Below, piece by piece: positions 28,606 to 37,499 of a stretch of DNA of 64,000 bases. Position 1 is the first letter of the stretch, and each line of letters begins with the position of its first letter. The DNA comes from Nibribacter ruber. Lineage in GTDB: Bacteria; Bacteroidota; Bacteroidia; Cytophagales; Hymenobacteraceae. Below the pieces are notes generated by a model. That model was given only the letters and a program-made list of their open reading frames with translations, had not been told where the DNA came from and made no database searches. A program made the translations under genes and the position numbers. Location: contig NZ_CP047897.1 of NCBI RefSeq assembly GCF_009913235.1, positions 2,003,501 to 2,067,500 of the forward strand, in the 5' to 3' direction.

Positions 28606-29562
28606 ATGAAAAAGTATTGCATTCTTTTATTCATCTTCTTGCTGGCAGCCTCTGTGGCGGAGGCCCAGCAGAAGGCCCTGTCCAGCCAGTACATGACCAA
28701 TTACTTTCTCTTGAACCCGGCGGTGGCCGGGTTTGAGAAAGCCCCTGCCTTCAAGGCCGGTTTCCGGAACCAGTGGGTAGGGTTTGACGGGGCGCCCAAG
28801 ACATTCTACATAAGCGGCGAGACGGCCTTGTTTCAAAACAGCAGGTCCAGAAGCCGGCGCAGAATGCAGGCCTTCCACGGGGCAGGTGGGTATATTTACA
28901 CAGACAACACCGGCCCCACCAAGCAGACGGCGGTGCTGGCTTCTTATGCCTACCACGTCCCTTTGAACCGCGAAATCTACCTTTCCTCTGGCATGTTTGT
29001 GGGCGTGCAGCAGTTCAAGTTTGACCCCAACAAGGTAGAACTGGCAGACAACTCCAACCATCTGGACCCCGTGACCGCGGCTGGCCCCATCAACAAGTTC
29101 ATGCCAGACCTGACCCTGGGCACCTACCTGCACAGCGAAGAGTTTTTTGTGGGCGTTTCCTTGTTTCAGGTGTTGGGCAATAAGTTTTTTGAGGCAGAGA
29201 ACACCAACAATGAGAGCCGCCTGTACCGTCACTTGTTTGTGTCTGGGGGCTATAACTTTGATGTGCACAGAAACATTTCGCTCACGCCTTCGCTCTTACT
29301 TAAATACGCCGAGCCCGCCCCGGTGCAGGTAGATGTCAACGTGAAAGGCATTTACCATTTCAGCAAGCGCCGCAGAAAAGCAACCGATGACCAGCTATGG
29401 GCAGGAATTTCTTACCGTACGCAAGACGCCATTGTGGGCCTGCTGGGCACGCAGTTTAAAGAGCAGTACCAGTTTTCTTATTCCTATGACATTACCGTCT
29501 CCAGGCTCAGGCCCTACAGCGCAGGTTCTCATGAGATCATGCTGGGCTTTCGGCTGAAATAA
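28606..29562 (+). CDS. PorP/SprF family T9SS outer-membrane protein
   Basis: A 318-residue member of the PorP/SprF family: signal peptide (MKKYCILLFIFLLAASVAEAQ), then LSSQYMTNYFLLNPAVAGFE, FRNQWVGFDGAPKT and repeated beta-strand-like stretches ending in GSHEIMLGFRLK. Family members form outer-membrane barrels that partner proteins carrying type B T9SS C-terminal domains and are needed for their export or attachment. The ATG lies only 10 bases after the stop of the giant adhesin, so the two are almost certainly cotranscribed and this is the probable dedicated partner. No sprC or sprD homologue lies between, unlike the Flavobacterium sprB locus. Confidence 0.93.
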   Translation: MKKYCILLFIFLLAASVAEAQQKALSSQYMTNYFLLNPAVAGFEKAPAFKAGFRNQWVGFDGAPKTFYISGETALFQNSRSRSRRRMQAFHGAGGYIYTDNTGPTKQTAVLASYAYHVPLNREIYLSSGMFVGVQQFKFDPNKVELADNSNHLDPVTAAGPINKFMPDLTLGTYLHSEEFFVGVSLFQVLGNKFFEAENTNNESRLYRHLFVSGGYNFDVHRNISLTPSLLLKYAEPAPVQVDVNVKGIYHFSKRRRKATDDQLWAGISYRTQDAIVGLLGTQFKEQYQFSYSYDITVSRLRPYSAGSHEIMLGFRLK

Positions 29563-29589
29563 ACATCTGTAACTGGTACGGATAAGAGT

Positions 29590-29627
29590 CGTTTTTGGGC
29601 TGTTTTCATGAAAACAGCCCAAAAACG
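29590..29627. repeat. PAL38 palindromic element, copy 8 (perfect, extended)
   Basis: GGGCTG/CAGCCC subtype with perfect 19-base arms. Pairing continues into copy-specific flanks, so 29584-29633 is a 50-bp perfect palindrome, followed by a T-rich tract. Probable transcription end of the adhesin-sprF operon; no other terminator is present. Confidence 0.92.
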
Positions 29628-29805
29628 ACTCTTTCTTTTTAAAGAATAAGTAAAGGCGCTCTGCAAGCATTTTTAGCATTTAATGACGGGTAAACTGGAA
29701 CTTAGCAAGCCGCCCTCCTGTTAGCCCCTGAACAACACCAGAACCGTAACTGGTTGGGTCAAAGGCATTTTTATTTTTTAATATAAAATAACGCCTAAAA
29801 AACCC

Positions 29806-29813
29806 TACCTTTG
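29806..29813 (+). promoter_or_regulatory. -7 promoter element of typA
   Basis: TACCTTTG, an exact match to TAnnTTTG, 21 bases before the typA ATG. The upstream region is T-rich without a clear -33 TTG. Confidence 0.65.
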
Positions 29814-29834
29814 CGCCCTGAAAATAACCTCTGA

Positions 29835-31637
29835 ATGCAAAGTATCCGCAACATCGCGATTATTGCCCACGTGGACCACGGTAAGACCACGCTGGTAGAC
29901 AAAATCATCCACGCCTCAAAAATTTTTGACGCCCACCAACAGTTCGACGACCTCATCCTGGACAACAATGACCTGGAGCGGGAGCGCGGCATCACCATCG
30001 TTTCCAAGAACGTATCGGTTCGTTACAAAGATGTGAAAATCAACATCATTGACACGCCTGGTCACGCCGACTTTGGAGGGGAAGTGGAGCGCGTGTTGAA
30101 AATGGCCGACGGTGTTCTTTTGTTGGTAGACGCCTTTGAAGGCCCTATGCCACAGACCCGTTTCGTGCTAGGAAAAGCCATCTCCCTTGGCTTGAAGCCA
30201 ATTGTGGTGGTAAACAAGGTAGACAAAGAAAACTGCCGTCCGGACGAAGTACACGAAATGGTATTCGACCTGATGTTCAACTTGGACGCTACTGAAGACC
30301 AATTGGACTTCGTGACCCTGTACGGTTCTAGCAAGCAAGGTTGGATGAGCACTGACTACCAGAAGCCAACCGACAACATCACGCCTCTTTTGGACGCCAT
30401 CATTGACGTGATTCCTCCGGCTCCTTATGAAGAAGGTACGCCGCAAATGCAGATCACGTCTTTGGACTACTCTTCTTTTGTGGGTCGTATTGCCATTGGA
30501 CGCGTAAAGCGCGGTACCTTGAAAGAAGGCGCCAACATGAGCCTTTGCAAGCGTGACGGTTCTATCAAGAAAGTAAAAATCAAAGAACTTCAGGTATTTG
30601 AAGGCTTGGGTAAAGTAAAAGTGGAGTCTGTATCTGCCGGCGAAATCTGCGCCGTGACCGGTATTGAAGGCTTTGACATTGGCGACACCCTGGCTGACTT
30701 TGAAAACCCAGAGCCGTTGGAGCGCATCTCTATTGATGAGCCAACCATGAACATGTTGTTCACCATCAACAACTCTCCTTTCTTCGGGAAGGAAGGTAAG
30801 TTTGTAACATCGCGCCACTTGCGTGACCGTTTGTTCAAAGAGATGGAGAAAAACCTGGCCCTAAGAGTAGACGAGACAGATAAAGAAGATACCTTCCTGG
30901 TATACGGACGTGGTATTCTTCACTTGTCAGTTTTGATTGAGACCATGCGCCGCGAGGGCTACGAATTACAGGTAGGTCAGCCGCAGGTTATCTTCAAAGA
31001 AATTGACGGCCAGAAGCATGAGCCGATTGAGCACTTGGTAGTAGACGTTCCGGAAGAATCTGCTGGTAAAGTGATTGAATTGGTAACGCAACGTAAAGGC
31101 GATTTGACCATTATGGAGCCGAAAGGCGACTTGCAGCACTTGGAGTTCAACATTCCGGCGCGTGGTTTGATTGGTTTGCGTAACAACGTCTTGACGGCTA
31201 CGGCTGGTGAGGCGATCATGAACCACCGTTTTGTAAGCTACGAGCCTTTCAAAGGTGCAATCCCAGGCCGTATCAACGGTTCTTTGATTGCCATGGAAAC
31301 TGGTCCAGGAACGGCTTACTCTATTGATAAGCTGCAAGACAGGGGCGTGTTCTTTGTTGATCCGGGTGAAGATGTGTACATGGGCATGGTTATTGGCGAG
31401 CACTCTCGTCAGAATGACCTGACCGTGAACATCCAGAAAGGTAAGCAGTTGACCAACATGCGTGCCTCTGGTTCTGACAACAACGTGAAAATTGTTCCTA
31501 AGAAGCAGTTCTCTCTGGAAGAAGCCATGGAATACATCCAGAAGGATGAATTGCTGGAAATCACGCCTAAGAGCATTAGAATGCGTAAGATTTACCTGGA
31601 CGAGAACGAGCGCAAGCGCTACTCAGACAAAAACTAA
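29835..31637 (+). CDS. typA: Translational GTPase TypA/BipA
   Basis: Ribosome-associated GTPase implicated in 50S assembly and stress or cold adaptation. The 600-residue protein shows the full G domain: G1 [10 protein letters not shown] at 11-20, switch I with RERGITI, G3 [17 protein letters not shown]4 NKVDK. EF-Tu-like domain II ([15 protein letters not shown]), EF-G-like domain V ([20 protein letters not shown]) and the BipA-specific C-terminal domain ([23 protein letters not shown] split across its end) follow. Length and order match the family. It is monocistronic, with its own -7 element and a strong terminator. Confidence 0.97.
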   Translation: MQSIRNIAIIAHVDHGKTTLVDKIIHASKIFDAHQQFDDLILDNNDLERERGITIVSKNVSVRYKDVKINIIDTPGHADFGGEVERVLKMADGVLLLVDAFEGPMPQTRFVLGKAISLGLKPIVVVNKVDKENCRPDEVHEMVFDLMFNLDATEDQLDFVTLYGSSKQGWMSTDYQKPTDNITPLLDAIIDVIPPAPYEEGTPQMQITSLDYSSFVGRIAIGRVKRGTLKEGANMSLCKRDGSIKKVKIKELQVFEGLGKVKVESVSAGEICAVTGIEGFDIGDTLADFENPEPLERISIDEPTMNMLFTINNSPFFGKEGKFVTSRHLRDRLFKEMEKNLALRVDETDKEDTFLVYGRGILHLSVLIETMRREGYELQVGQPQVIFKEIDGQKHEPIEHLVVDVPEESAGKVIELVTQRKGDLTIMEPKGDLQHLEFNIPARGLIGLRNNVLTATAGEAIMNHRFVSYEPFKGAIPGRINGSLIAMETGPGTAYSIDKLQDRGVFFVDPGEDVYMGMVIGEHSRQNDLTVNIQKGKQLTNMRASGSDNNVKIVPKKQFSLEEAMEYIQKDELLEITPKSIRMRKIYLDENERKRYSDKN

Positions 31638-31651
31638 TCTTAGTTATTCAT

Positions 31652-31690
31652 AAAGAAGAAGCCCGGCCACATTGGTCGGGCTTCTTCTTT
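31652..31690 (+). terminator. Terminator of typA
   Basis: AAAGAAGAAGCCCG pairs with CGGGCTTCTTCTTT; T-rich 3' end, 15 bases after the stop codon. Confidence 0.92.
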
Positions 31691-31702
31691 TATAGGCTGT
31701 TC

Positions 31703-31740
31703 CGCTTTTAGCCTGTTTTCTGAAAAACAGCCCAAAAACG
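31703..31740. repeat. PAL38 palindromic element, copy 9
   Basis: Twelve bases beyond the typA terminator; left end CGCTTTT departs from consensus, right arm intact. Confidence 0.8.
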
Positions 31741-32009
31741 ACATTCCCCTTTGATTTACTTTGGTTTTATGCGCCAACATTAGTTTCACCTCTTCGGCTG
31801 TCAGGTATTTTCTCCATTTACCACCTCAGATTTTAGAACCGCAGCTATTTCCCAAGGGACAGATGGAGTAACTGTTCTGGAAGCAGGATAGTATAGCAAT
31901 GGGTAGGTTTTATGAAAAGCGGAACGCTTACCTACTAGGCAAACGCAGGGAGCTTCCGGCTGTTACTGCCTTGCCTGAAACATCATTAAGCTATAAAGGG
32001 AACCCGAAC

Positions 32010-32951
32010 ATGAAAGACAAGAAGAAAGAGGAAAAGACCCAAGGCTCATCTAAGAAAGCTACTGAATCAAGCCAACTCCAGAACCCCGTTGATAAATACC
32101 CGAAGCCACCCTTCAAAGGCCAGAAGCAGCCTTGGCCGGGCTTGGCCTGCAAGATGGACCCGGTACCTGACCACGGCGAGAAAACCTATAAGGGATCTGG
32201 CAGGCTGCAAGGCCGCAAAGCGCTGATTACCGGTGGTGACTCGGGCATGGGCCGGGCCGCCGCCATTGCCTACGCGCGCGAGGGTGCCGATGTGGCCATC
32301 AACTACTACCCCACTGAGGAAGATGACGCCCAGGAAGTGATTGCTCTCATTGAGGCCGAAGGCAGAAAAGCCATTGCCATTCCAGGAGACATCCGTGACG
32401 AGGCCTTTTGTAAGAAACTAGTGGAAGAAGCCGTACGGGGACTGGGCGGATTGGATATTCTGGTGAACAATGCAGGCTACCAGCAAACCCAGGAATCCAT
32501 TCTGGATGTCACCACGGAGCAGTTTGACTCCACCATGAAGACCAACATCTATGCACCCTTCTGGATTACCAAAGCTGCGCTTCCTCACCTGAAACCGGGC
32601 TCGGCAATCATTTCCACCTCCTCAGAACAGGCCACAGACCCTTCGCCCGACTTGTTTGACTATGCCCAGACCAAGGCCGCCAACACCAGTTTTGTGCGGT
32701 CTCTGGCTAAGCAGTTAGGTGCAAAAGGCATTCGGGTAAACGGTGTAGCCCCTGGCCCCATCTGGACTCCATTGCAGGTGAGCGGCGGTGCTACCCAGGA
32801 AAAACTAAAGCGGTTTGGCGGTGACACGCCCATGGGCCGGCCCGGACAACCGGCAGAATTGGCTTCCATCTACGTGCAACTAGCCGCCAGTGACGCCAGC
32901 TACGCCACCGGCCAGATTTACGCCTCTACAGGAGGTGGTGGCCAGCCATAA
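32010..32951 (+). CDS. SDR family oxidoreductase (YghA/general stress protein 39 type)
   Basis: A 313-residue short-chain dehydrogenase. After a Lys/Ser-rich leader come the family-specific PVPDHGEKTYKGSGRLQG, the NAD(P) motif TGGDSGMGRAAA, DVAINYYP, LVNNAG (NNAG motif), and the catalytic Ser with YAQTK as the Tyr-x-x-x-Lys pair, then VNGVAPGPIWTPL. This pattern matches the YghA/GS39 subgroup, which is often stress-induced; the substrate is unknown. I chose the ATG at 32010 (MKDKKKEEK); an in-frame ATG at 31899 lacks support. The upstream 270 bases after the PAL38 copy hold no recognised feature. Confidence 0.9.
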   Translation: MKDKKKEEKTQGSSKKATESSQLQNPVDKYPKPPFKGQKQPWPGLACKMDPVPDHGEKTYKGSGRLQGRKALITGGDSGMGRAAAIAYAREGADVAINYYPTEEDDAQEVIALIEAEGRKAIAIPGDIRDEAFCKKLVEEAVRGLGGLDILVNNAGYQQTQESILDVTTEQFDSTMKTNIYAPFWITKAALPHLKPGSAIISTSSEQATDPSPDLFDYAQTKAANTSFVRSLAKQLGAKGIRVNGVAPGPIWTPLQVSGGATQEKLKRFGGDTPMGRPGQPAELASIYVQLAASDASYATGQIYASTGGGGQP

Positions 32952-32972
32952 TTTGGGAAGCATTTGCTTTCC

Positions 32973-33017
32973 ATAAACAGAGAGAGGACTGTTTTAGGCA
33001 GTCCTCTCTCTGTTTAT
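32973..33017. terminator. Long perfect hairpin after the SDR gene
   Basis: ATAAACAGAGAGAGGACTG pairs perfectly with CAGTCCTCTCTCTGTTTAT around a 7-base loop, 21 bases after the stop. It lacks a long T-run but is the likely transcript end. Confidence 0.7.
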
Positions 33018-33088
33018 GTTATTTCCTATCAAAGTGGCTTCTAGAAATACTCAACCTTATTTGCTTTTCGCTTTCCATTATAGTTAAT

Positions 33089-33126
33089 CGTTTTTGGCCT
33101 GTTTTCCAGAAATGAGGGCAAAAACA
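33089..33126. repeat. PAL38 palindromic element, copy 10
   Basis: In the convergent interval after the SDR gene. Left arm consensus; right arm decayed (GAGGGC) and the last base changed to A. Confidence 0.8.
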
Positions 33127-33213
33127 GAAGTAGTGGCTTGGACAGCCAAGAAGTTCAATGGACTCAACTATGCAATAGCTTTGGCAAATTGCTGTAGTTG
33201 CAACTAATATTTT

Positions 33214-33954
33214 TTATTCATCCATCAGCCATTCTTGGGCTTTTGTGTTTAGGTTGTATTTTAGAACTCCTTTCCTCATTCCAATAAATGCCACATCATC
33301 TTTAATAATCAGCGAGTTAGGATACAACCCATAGCTCCAAAATCCATCTTTAATAAGTACCTCTATACTCTTATCCTTTCTTACTTTTATAAGGTTGTTG
33401 GAAGTGATAACAATAAGGTTTTTGTTGCTGTCTACTCCTAACCCTTCCGGAGCGTATGGAAGCCCCAGATACTTCTCCACTTGCCATTTACCTCCTTTCT
33501 TATAAATTCTTAATAGACTCCCTCTAGAAGTTGAGAGATGCGCTAATCCTTCAATTGCAAATACCTGATCATCCACTCTTACTATCTTCACCACTTGGTC
33601 ATCGGATATCTTCAGGCATTCCTTTCCTTTCTTATCAAACCAACCTAACGCACCGCCCCATTCGCCTTTATCAAAGCCGACCAAGTATCCATCTGGGAAT
33701 GAGACTATTGTTTGTCGTCCGCCAAAGTCGCTGCTACATCCCTTTGGTAATCCAAATGGAAGGCTTTCTGGTTTGAAGTATCTGTCAGATGTAGCTAAAA
33801 CTAGGTTGTCCTTTATAAATACCTGCCAGTCGCTTGAGTCCAGATTATAGCCCTTAGCTTGTTCTTTGGTTGGAACAGGATAAGATTTCCATAATTTAAC
33901 CAATACTGGCTCTTTAAAGAGCCAGATAAGCAGGACGATGAAAAGGTATTTCAT
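33214..33954 (-). CDS. Hypothetical exported or anchored protein, beta-propeller-like
   Basis: A 246-residue protein with an N-terminal hydrophobic segment (MKYLFIVLLIWLFKEPVLV) that could be an uncleaved anchor or signal. The rest has spaced strand pairs such as FIKDNLVLATSDRY, IVSFPDGYLVGFDKGEWG, KIVRVDDQVFAIEGLAHLS, YAPEGLGVDSNKNLIVITSNN and SLIIKDDVAFIGMRKGVLKYN, which resemble blades of a small propeller. No family recognised. Base composition is visibly AT-richer than both neighbours and Lys codons are abundant, which suggests relatively recent acquisition. The 109 bases upstream are AT-rich, with no clear promoter. Confidence 0.75.
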   Translation of the reverse strand: MKYLFIVLLIWLFKEPVLVKLWKSYPVPTKEQAKGYNLDSSDWQVFIKDNLVLATSDRYFKPESLPFGLPKGCSSDFGGRQTIVSFPDGYLVGFDKGEWGGALGWFDKKGKECLKISDDQVVKIVRVDDQVFAIEGLAHLSTSRGSLLRIYKKGGKWQVEKYLGLPYAPEGLGVDSNKNLIVITSNNLIKVRKDKSIEVLIKDGFWSYGLYPNSLIIKDDVAFIGMRKGVLKYNLNTKAQEWLMDE

Positions 33955-34063
33955 AATTTTCTAACTGGCCAATAATATTCTAAATAGAGGTTCTTATTCT
34001 GGGTATCATCCCAATATATTGAATATAATGCAGCCGAATTCACAAAAGGCAAGGCTCTTGTAA

Positions 34064-35122
34064 TCAATCCACAGCCACCACCCGCTTCTCCGCACTGCTC
34101 TGCATGGCCAGCTCAATCACCCTAATCACATCCCGCGCCTGCTCGGGCTTTACTTCCAAATCTGCTTCTCCCAAAATAGCCTGCTTCACATTCTCATAGA
34201 ACCCGCGGTAGTCCCCTACTTCACTCTCCACTTTGCCTAGGAAGTGTAATCCTTGGATTTCAGTGTTCAAATGGCCCCAGAGGTTTTCCGGTTCCACGCC
34301 CCAGGTGGCGGGCAGGTCCTTCGGGAAGAGGCCTTGCTTGAGGGCTTCCTCCTGCACGTCCAGGCCGTGCTTTAAGAAAGAACCTTTGTCGCCGTGCAGG
34401 ATGTAGCGGGGGCCGGGTTCACGCACCAGCATGCCGGCCGTGAGAACCACTTTTAGTTTGTCATAGAAGAGGATGGTCTCAAACTTGTCAGGAATCTGGC
34501 TGCCTTCGCGCTGGCTTCTGATGTCTGCCCAAATGGATTGCGGCATTCCAAACAAGGTCAGGGCTTGGTCAATGAGGTGGGAGCCTAAATCATAGAGGAT
34601 GGTGGTGCCGGGCACGGCTTGTTCCTTCCAGGTGTTGGGCCTGATGGCGTTTCTGAACCGGTCAAAGTGCGCTCTATATTCTACCAGGTTGCCTAATAGT
34701 TGCTGCTGCACTAGTTTCTGTACGGTTTTAAAGTCACTGTCCCAGCGGCGGTTGTGGTAGACGGTGAGGATTTTGTGCTGGGCCTTAGCCAGTTCTATGA
34801 GTTCACCTGCCTCTGCTGACGTGACGGTGAATGGTTTTTCTACTACCACGTGCTTGCCCGCCAGCAGGGCTTCCTTGGCCAGAGAATAATGGGCGCTGTT
34901 GGGCACGGCCACAATTACCAGGTCTATGTCATCATCTTTCAAGATGTCCTGCACATGGGCAGTCACCACGGCTTTGGGGTAGCGCTCCTGCGCCAGAAGA
35001 ATATTCTCTTCCCTTGATTCCCTGATTCTGGTGAGTTCCAGACCCTCCACGGCCTCTACAAACGGGGCATGGAACACCTGTCCGGCCATGCCATAGCCTA
35101 TCAATCCTACGTGTATCTTCAT
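34064..35122 (-). CDS. Gfo/Idh/MocA family oxidoreductase
   Basis: A 352-residue NAD(P)-dependent sugar or inositol dehydrogenase-like enzyme. It opens with the Rossmann motif VGLIGYGMAGQVFHAPF, has VAVPNSAHYSLAKEALLAGKH followed by the family hallmark VVVEKPF (the EKP motif with the catalytic Lys), and a C-terminal substrate-binding domain (YRAHFDRFR, LYDLGSHLIDQAL with GSHLID). The HAPF variant and overall pattern fit the YdgJ/IolW branch acting on inositols or related polyols; the exact substrate is uncertain. It stands alone, divergent from the cold-shock gene. Confidence 0.9.
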   Translation of the reverse strand: MKIHVGLIGYGMAGQVFHAPFVEAVEGLELTRIRESREENILLAQERYPKAVVTAHVQDILKDDDIDLVIVAVPNSAHYSLAKEALLAGKHVVVEKPFTVTSAEAGELIELAKAQHKILTVYHNRRWDSDFKTVQKLVQQQLLGNLVEYRAHFDRFRNAIRPNTWKEQAVPGTTILYDLGSHLIDQALTLFGMPQSIWADIRSQREGSQIPDKFETILFYDKLKVVLTAGMLVREPGPRYILHGDKGSFLKHGLDVQEEALKQGLFPKDLPATWGVEPENLWGHLNTEIQGLHFLGKVESEVGDYRGFYENVKQAILGEADLEVKPEQARDVIRVIELAMQSSAEKRVVAVD

Positions 35123-35227
35123 TATTCCTGCTTATTACGGATTCTGTGACCAATCCTGCTTCAAAGAAAGCCAATCATGGTGAACTCTACTATTCTCTCC
35201 ATGAGAAGACGTAAACATGGACTTGCC

Positions 35228-35265
35228 CGTTTTTTGCCTCTTTTCCAGAAAATAGTCTAAAAACG
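35228..35265. repeat. PAL38 palindromic element, copy 11
   Basis: In the divergent interval between the oxidoreductase and the cold-shock gene, an unusual location for the family. Arms TGCCTC/TAGTCT are decayed. Confidence 0.75.
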
Positions 35266-35451
35266 TTGGTCAGCCATCAGGCCTTCCCTTGAAAAATAAT
35301 AAGCCGCCTTTGTAAAAGCCATAAACGGTCTCCGTATTTGTACTCAATTTTTATAAAAAGGCTGAATAAAGACGTAATTCACTCATTTACAAGGCATAAA
35401 AGCTATTCATCCTGTAAGGTTCTAAACAATTTTATTTGTAAATAGCATAGA

Positions 35452-35476
35452 GTATTCGGGAGAATACCTACCTTTG
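35452..35476 (+). promoter_or_regulatory. -7 element and adjacent inverted repeat of the cold-shock gene
   Basis: TACCTTTG at 35469-35476 matches TAnnTTTG, 21 bases before the ATG. Immediately upstream, GTATTC (35452-35457) and GAATAC (35462-35467) form an inverted repeat filling the usual spacer, a possible operator. Confidence 0.6.
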
Positions 35477-35497
35477 CATATCTATTAAAATCACAAA

Positions 35498-35689
35498 ATG
35501 AAAAACGGTAAAGTAAAATTCTTCAATGACTCCAAAGGATTTGGTTTCATTAAAGATGCAGAAACAAACGAAGAGTACTTTGTTCACGTGTCTAACCTGG
35601 TAGACGAGATCAGAGAAAATGATGAAGTAACTTTTGAGCTGAAAGAAGGCAGAAAAGGTTTGAACGCTGTTAATGTGAAGCTTGCATAA
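35498..35689 (+). CDS. Cold-shock domain protein
   Basis: A 63-residue single cold-shock domain, a small RNA/ssDNA-binding beta-barrel acting as RNA chaperone. It has both RNA-binding motifs, KGFGFI (RNP1) and FVHVSNL (RNP2), and the start MKNGKVKFFNDSKG. Length is typical for Bacteroidota CspA-type proteins. The predicted leader is only about 15 bases, so an E. coli cspA-type long thermosensing 5' UTR seems absent unless another promoter lies upstream. A strong terminator follows. Confidence 0.95.
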   Translation: MKNGKVKFFNDSKGFGFIKDAETNEEYFVHVSNLVDEIRENDEVTFELKEGRKGLNAVNVKLA

Positions 35690-35713
35690 GTTTTAATATA
35701 TATCAGTTTCAGG

Positions 35714-35747
35714 AAAGGGCTTTGCATACATGCGAAGCCCTTTTTTT
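35714..35747 (+). terminator. Terminator of the cold-shock gene
   Basis: AAAGGGCTTTGCA with TGCGAAGCCCTTT, then a run of T; 25 bases after the stop. Confidence 0.92.
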
Positions 35748-35815
35748 GTACCTTACCTGTACGTAGAGCGTGGTACCTCTGCCAGCAATTTTTTCTTTCT
35801 TTTATCTCTTTTTGT

Positions 35816-36721
35816 ATGACCCGGAACCGCAGTTGGTATTTCTTGCTCTTGCCCGTTTTGTTGTTGGCAGGCTATTTTCTTTTAACCTTTTCTGGGCAGA
35901 CCGAAGCCCAGGCCCCCAAGCCGGCCGCGGCCAGCTCCACTCCATCACCCACGCAGGCTACTTCTGCCGCCCCGGCCACCACTGCACCTGCTGCCAACGC
36001 TCCCTTCAAGGAAGTAAAAGCCACCGCAGAATCTATTCTGGCCAGACCACAGGTGCCCATTCTGTGCTACCACCAGATACGCGAGTGGACGGCCAAAGAC
36101 GGCAAAGTGGGTAAAGACTATATTGTGAAACCCGCTGAGTTCAAGGCCCAGATGAAGATGCTCGCCGACAGCGGGTACCATACCATCCTGCCCGACCAGC
36201 TCTACGCCTACCTCACCGAAGGCAAGCCTTTACCGTCCAAGCCCATCATGCTCACCTTTGATGACACCAAATTGGACCAGTACACCGTGGCCAAACCTAC
36301 CCTGGAAAAATACGGTTTCAAAGGCGTGTTCTTTTTGATGACCGTGTCCATTGGCCGACCCAACTACATGACCAAGGCGCAAATCAAAGAACTCTCAGAC
36401 CAGGGCCACGTGATAGGCTCGCATACCTATGACCACCACAACGTCAAGAAGTATGAAGGCAAGGATTGGATTACCCAGATTGAGAAACCTACCAAGCAAC
36501 TAGAAGCCATCACCGGCAAGCCCATCCGCTACTTCGCGTACCCGTTTGGTTTGTGGAGGCCCGAAGCCATTCCAGAATTGCAGAAACGCGGCTTCGCGGC
36601 AGCCTTCCAACTCGCCACCAAACGCGACCAGCAAGACCCGCTCTTCACCATTAGACGCATCATAGCCAGCGGCTACTGGAGCACTCGTACCTTGCACAAC
36701 AGCATCAAGAATAGCTTTTAG
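35816..36721 (+). CDS. Polysaccharide deacetylase (NodB homology) protein
   Basis: A 301-residue envelope protein of the carbohydrate esterase 4 type. Residues 8-25 form a hydrophobic signal or anchor, followed by an Ala/Pro/Thr-rich linker to about residue 65. The NodB domain has motif 1 TFDDT (Asp149 base, Asp150 metal; the usual Gly after DD is Thr here), motif 2 HTYDH (metal ligands His203 and His207) and a motif 3-like FAYPFGLW. The opening PILCYHQIREW is common in PgaB-like members. It probably N-deacetylates a cell-surface polysaccharide or peptidoglycan. It is transcribed alone. Confidence 0.88.
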   Translation: MTRNRSWYFLLLPVLLLAGYFLLTFSGQTEAQAPKPAAASSTPSPTQATSAAPATTAPAANAPFKEVKATAESILARPQVPILCYHQIREWTAKDGKVGKDYIVKPAEFKAQMKMLADSGYHTILPDQLYAYLTEGKPLPSKPIMLTFDDTKLDQYTVAKPTLEKYGFKGVFFLMTVSIGRPNYMTKAQIKELSDQGHVIGSHTYDHHNVKKYEGKDWITQIEKPTKQLEAITGKPIRYFAYPFGLWRPEAIPELQKRGFAAAFQLATKRDQQDPLFTIRRIIASGYWSTRTLHNSIKNSF

Positions 36722-36788
36722 GTTAGAGTCAAGACGCAAGACATAGGATTCAAGATTTCCTAGTTTCGCTATCGCCCAAAACAAAACC

Positions 36789-36826
36789 CGTTTTTGGCCT
36801 GTTTTCTCAGAATCAGGTCAAAAACG
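36789..36826. repeat. PAL38 palindromic element, copy 12 (extended flanks)
   Basis: Inner arms GGCCTG/CAGGTC nearly paired; the outside adds six copy-specific pairs (AAAACC with GGTTTT). The only hairpin found after the deacetylase gene. Confidence 0.85.
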
Positions 36827-36925
36827 GGTTTTCGCTTTCTATAGAAATTCAACCGCTAGAGGGAGAAAGAAAACCGATGCCTGGCAAACACAGTACATCT
36901 TTCTAACCTAACGACTTACAAAACT

Positions 36926-37465
36926 ATGGATAGCATCAACCAGAATCAACCCGAGAAGAACCACCAGGATTTGCATGGCGCCGAGGCCGCCAAGAAAATG
37001 AAAGACTTGGCAGAAAACGCCGAAAGCTGTTTCTTCTGCACCAACATCAAAGCCAGCCAGCCCATCACTACCCGTCCCATGGCAGTCCTGAAAGCAGACG
37101 AGGCCGGTAATTTCTGGTTCCTGACCTCAGACGATTCCCATAAGATTGAAGAACTACAGCAAGACCCGTTTGTACAGTTGATGTTCCAGGGGTCCAAGCA
37201 CTCAGACTTCTTGACCGTCTACGGCAACACCGAAGTGAGCAAGGACAAAGCCATGATCAAAGAACTCTGGAACCCCATGCTCAAAACTTGGTTCACTGAA
37301 GGCGAGGATGATCCCAGAATCACCGTCCTCAAAGTAGTGCCCACCGGCGGTTATTACTGGGACAACAAACACGGCAACGCGGTGGCGTTCGCAAAACAAG
37401 CCATTGGCGCAGCCACTGGGGTTACGCTAGATGATTCGATTGAAGGAAAGCTGGACATGCAATAA
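36926..37465 (+). CDS. Pyridoxamine 5'-phosphate oxidase-family (general stress protein type) protein
   Basis: A 179-residue split-barrel flavin-binding-type protein. ESCFFCTNIKASQPITTRPMAV, GNFWFLTSDDSHKIEELQQD and VQLMFQGSKHSDFLTVYGN are the motifs of the general stress protein 26-like PPOX subgroup; members bind FMN or F420 or have lost the cofactor, and several are stress-induced. WFTEGEDDPRITVLKVVPTGGYYWD closes the barrel and the C-terminal 30 residues are a variable tail. It does not resemble true PdxH. The gene ends at a perfect PAL38 that it shares with the convergent metZ. Confidence 0.9.
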   Translation: MDSINQNQPEKNHQDLHGAEAAKKMKDLAENAESCFFCTNIKASQPITTRPMAVLKADEAGNFWFLTSDDSHKIEELQQDPFVQLMFQGSKHSDFLTVYGNTEVSKDKAMIKELWNPMLKTWFTEGEDDPRITVLKVVPTGGYYWDNKHGNAVAFAKQAIGAATGVTLDDSIEGKLDMQ

Positions 37466-37499
37466 GAACCAGAGTCTTACTTGGTTTAAAACAGAAAAG

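Noticed and set aside
31899-32009. Upstream start of the SDR protein at 31899
   Set aside because: The added 37 residues resemble no SDR leader, while MKDKKKEEK at 32010 matches the Lys-rich beginning common in this subgroup.
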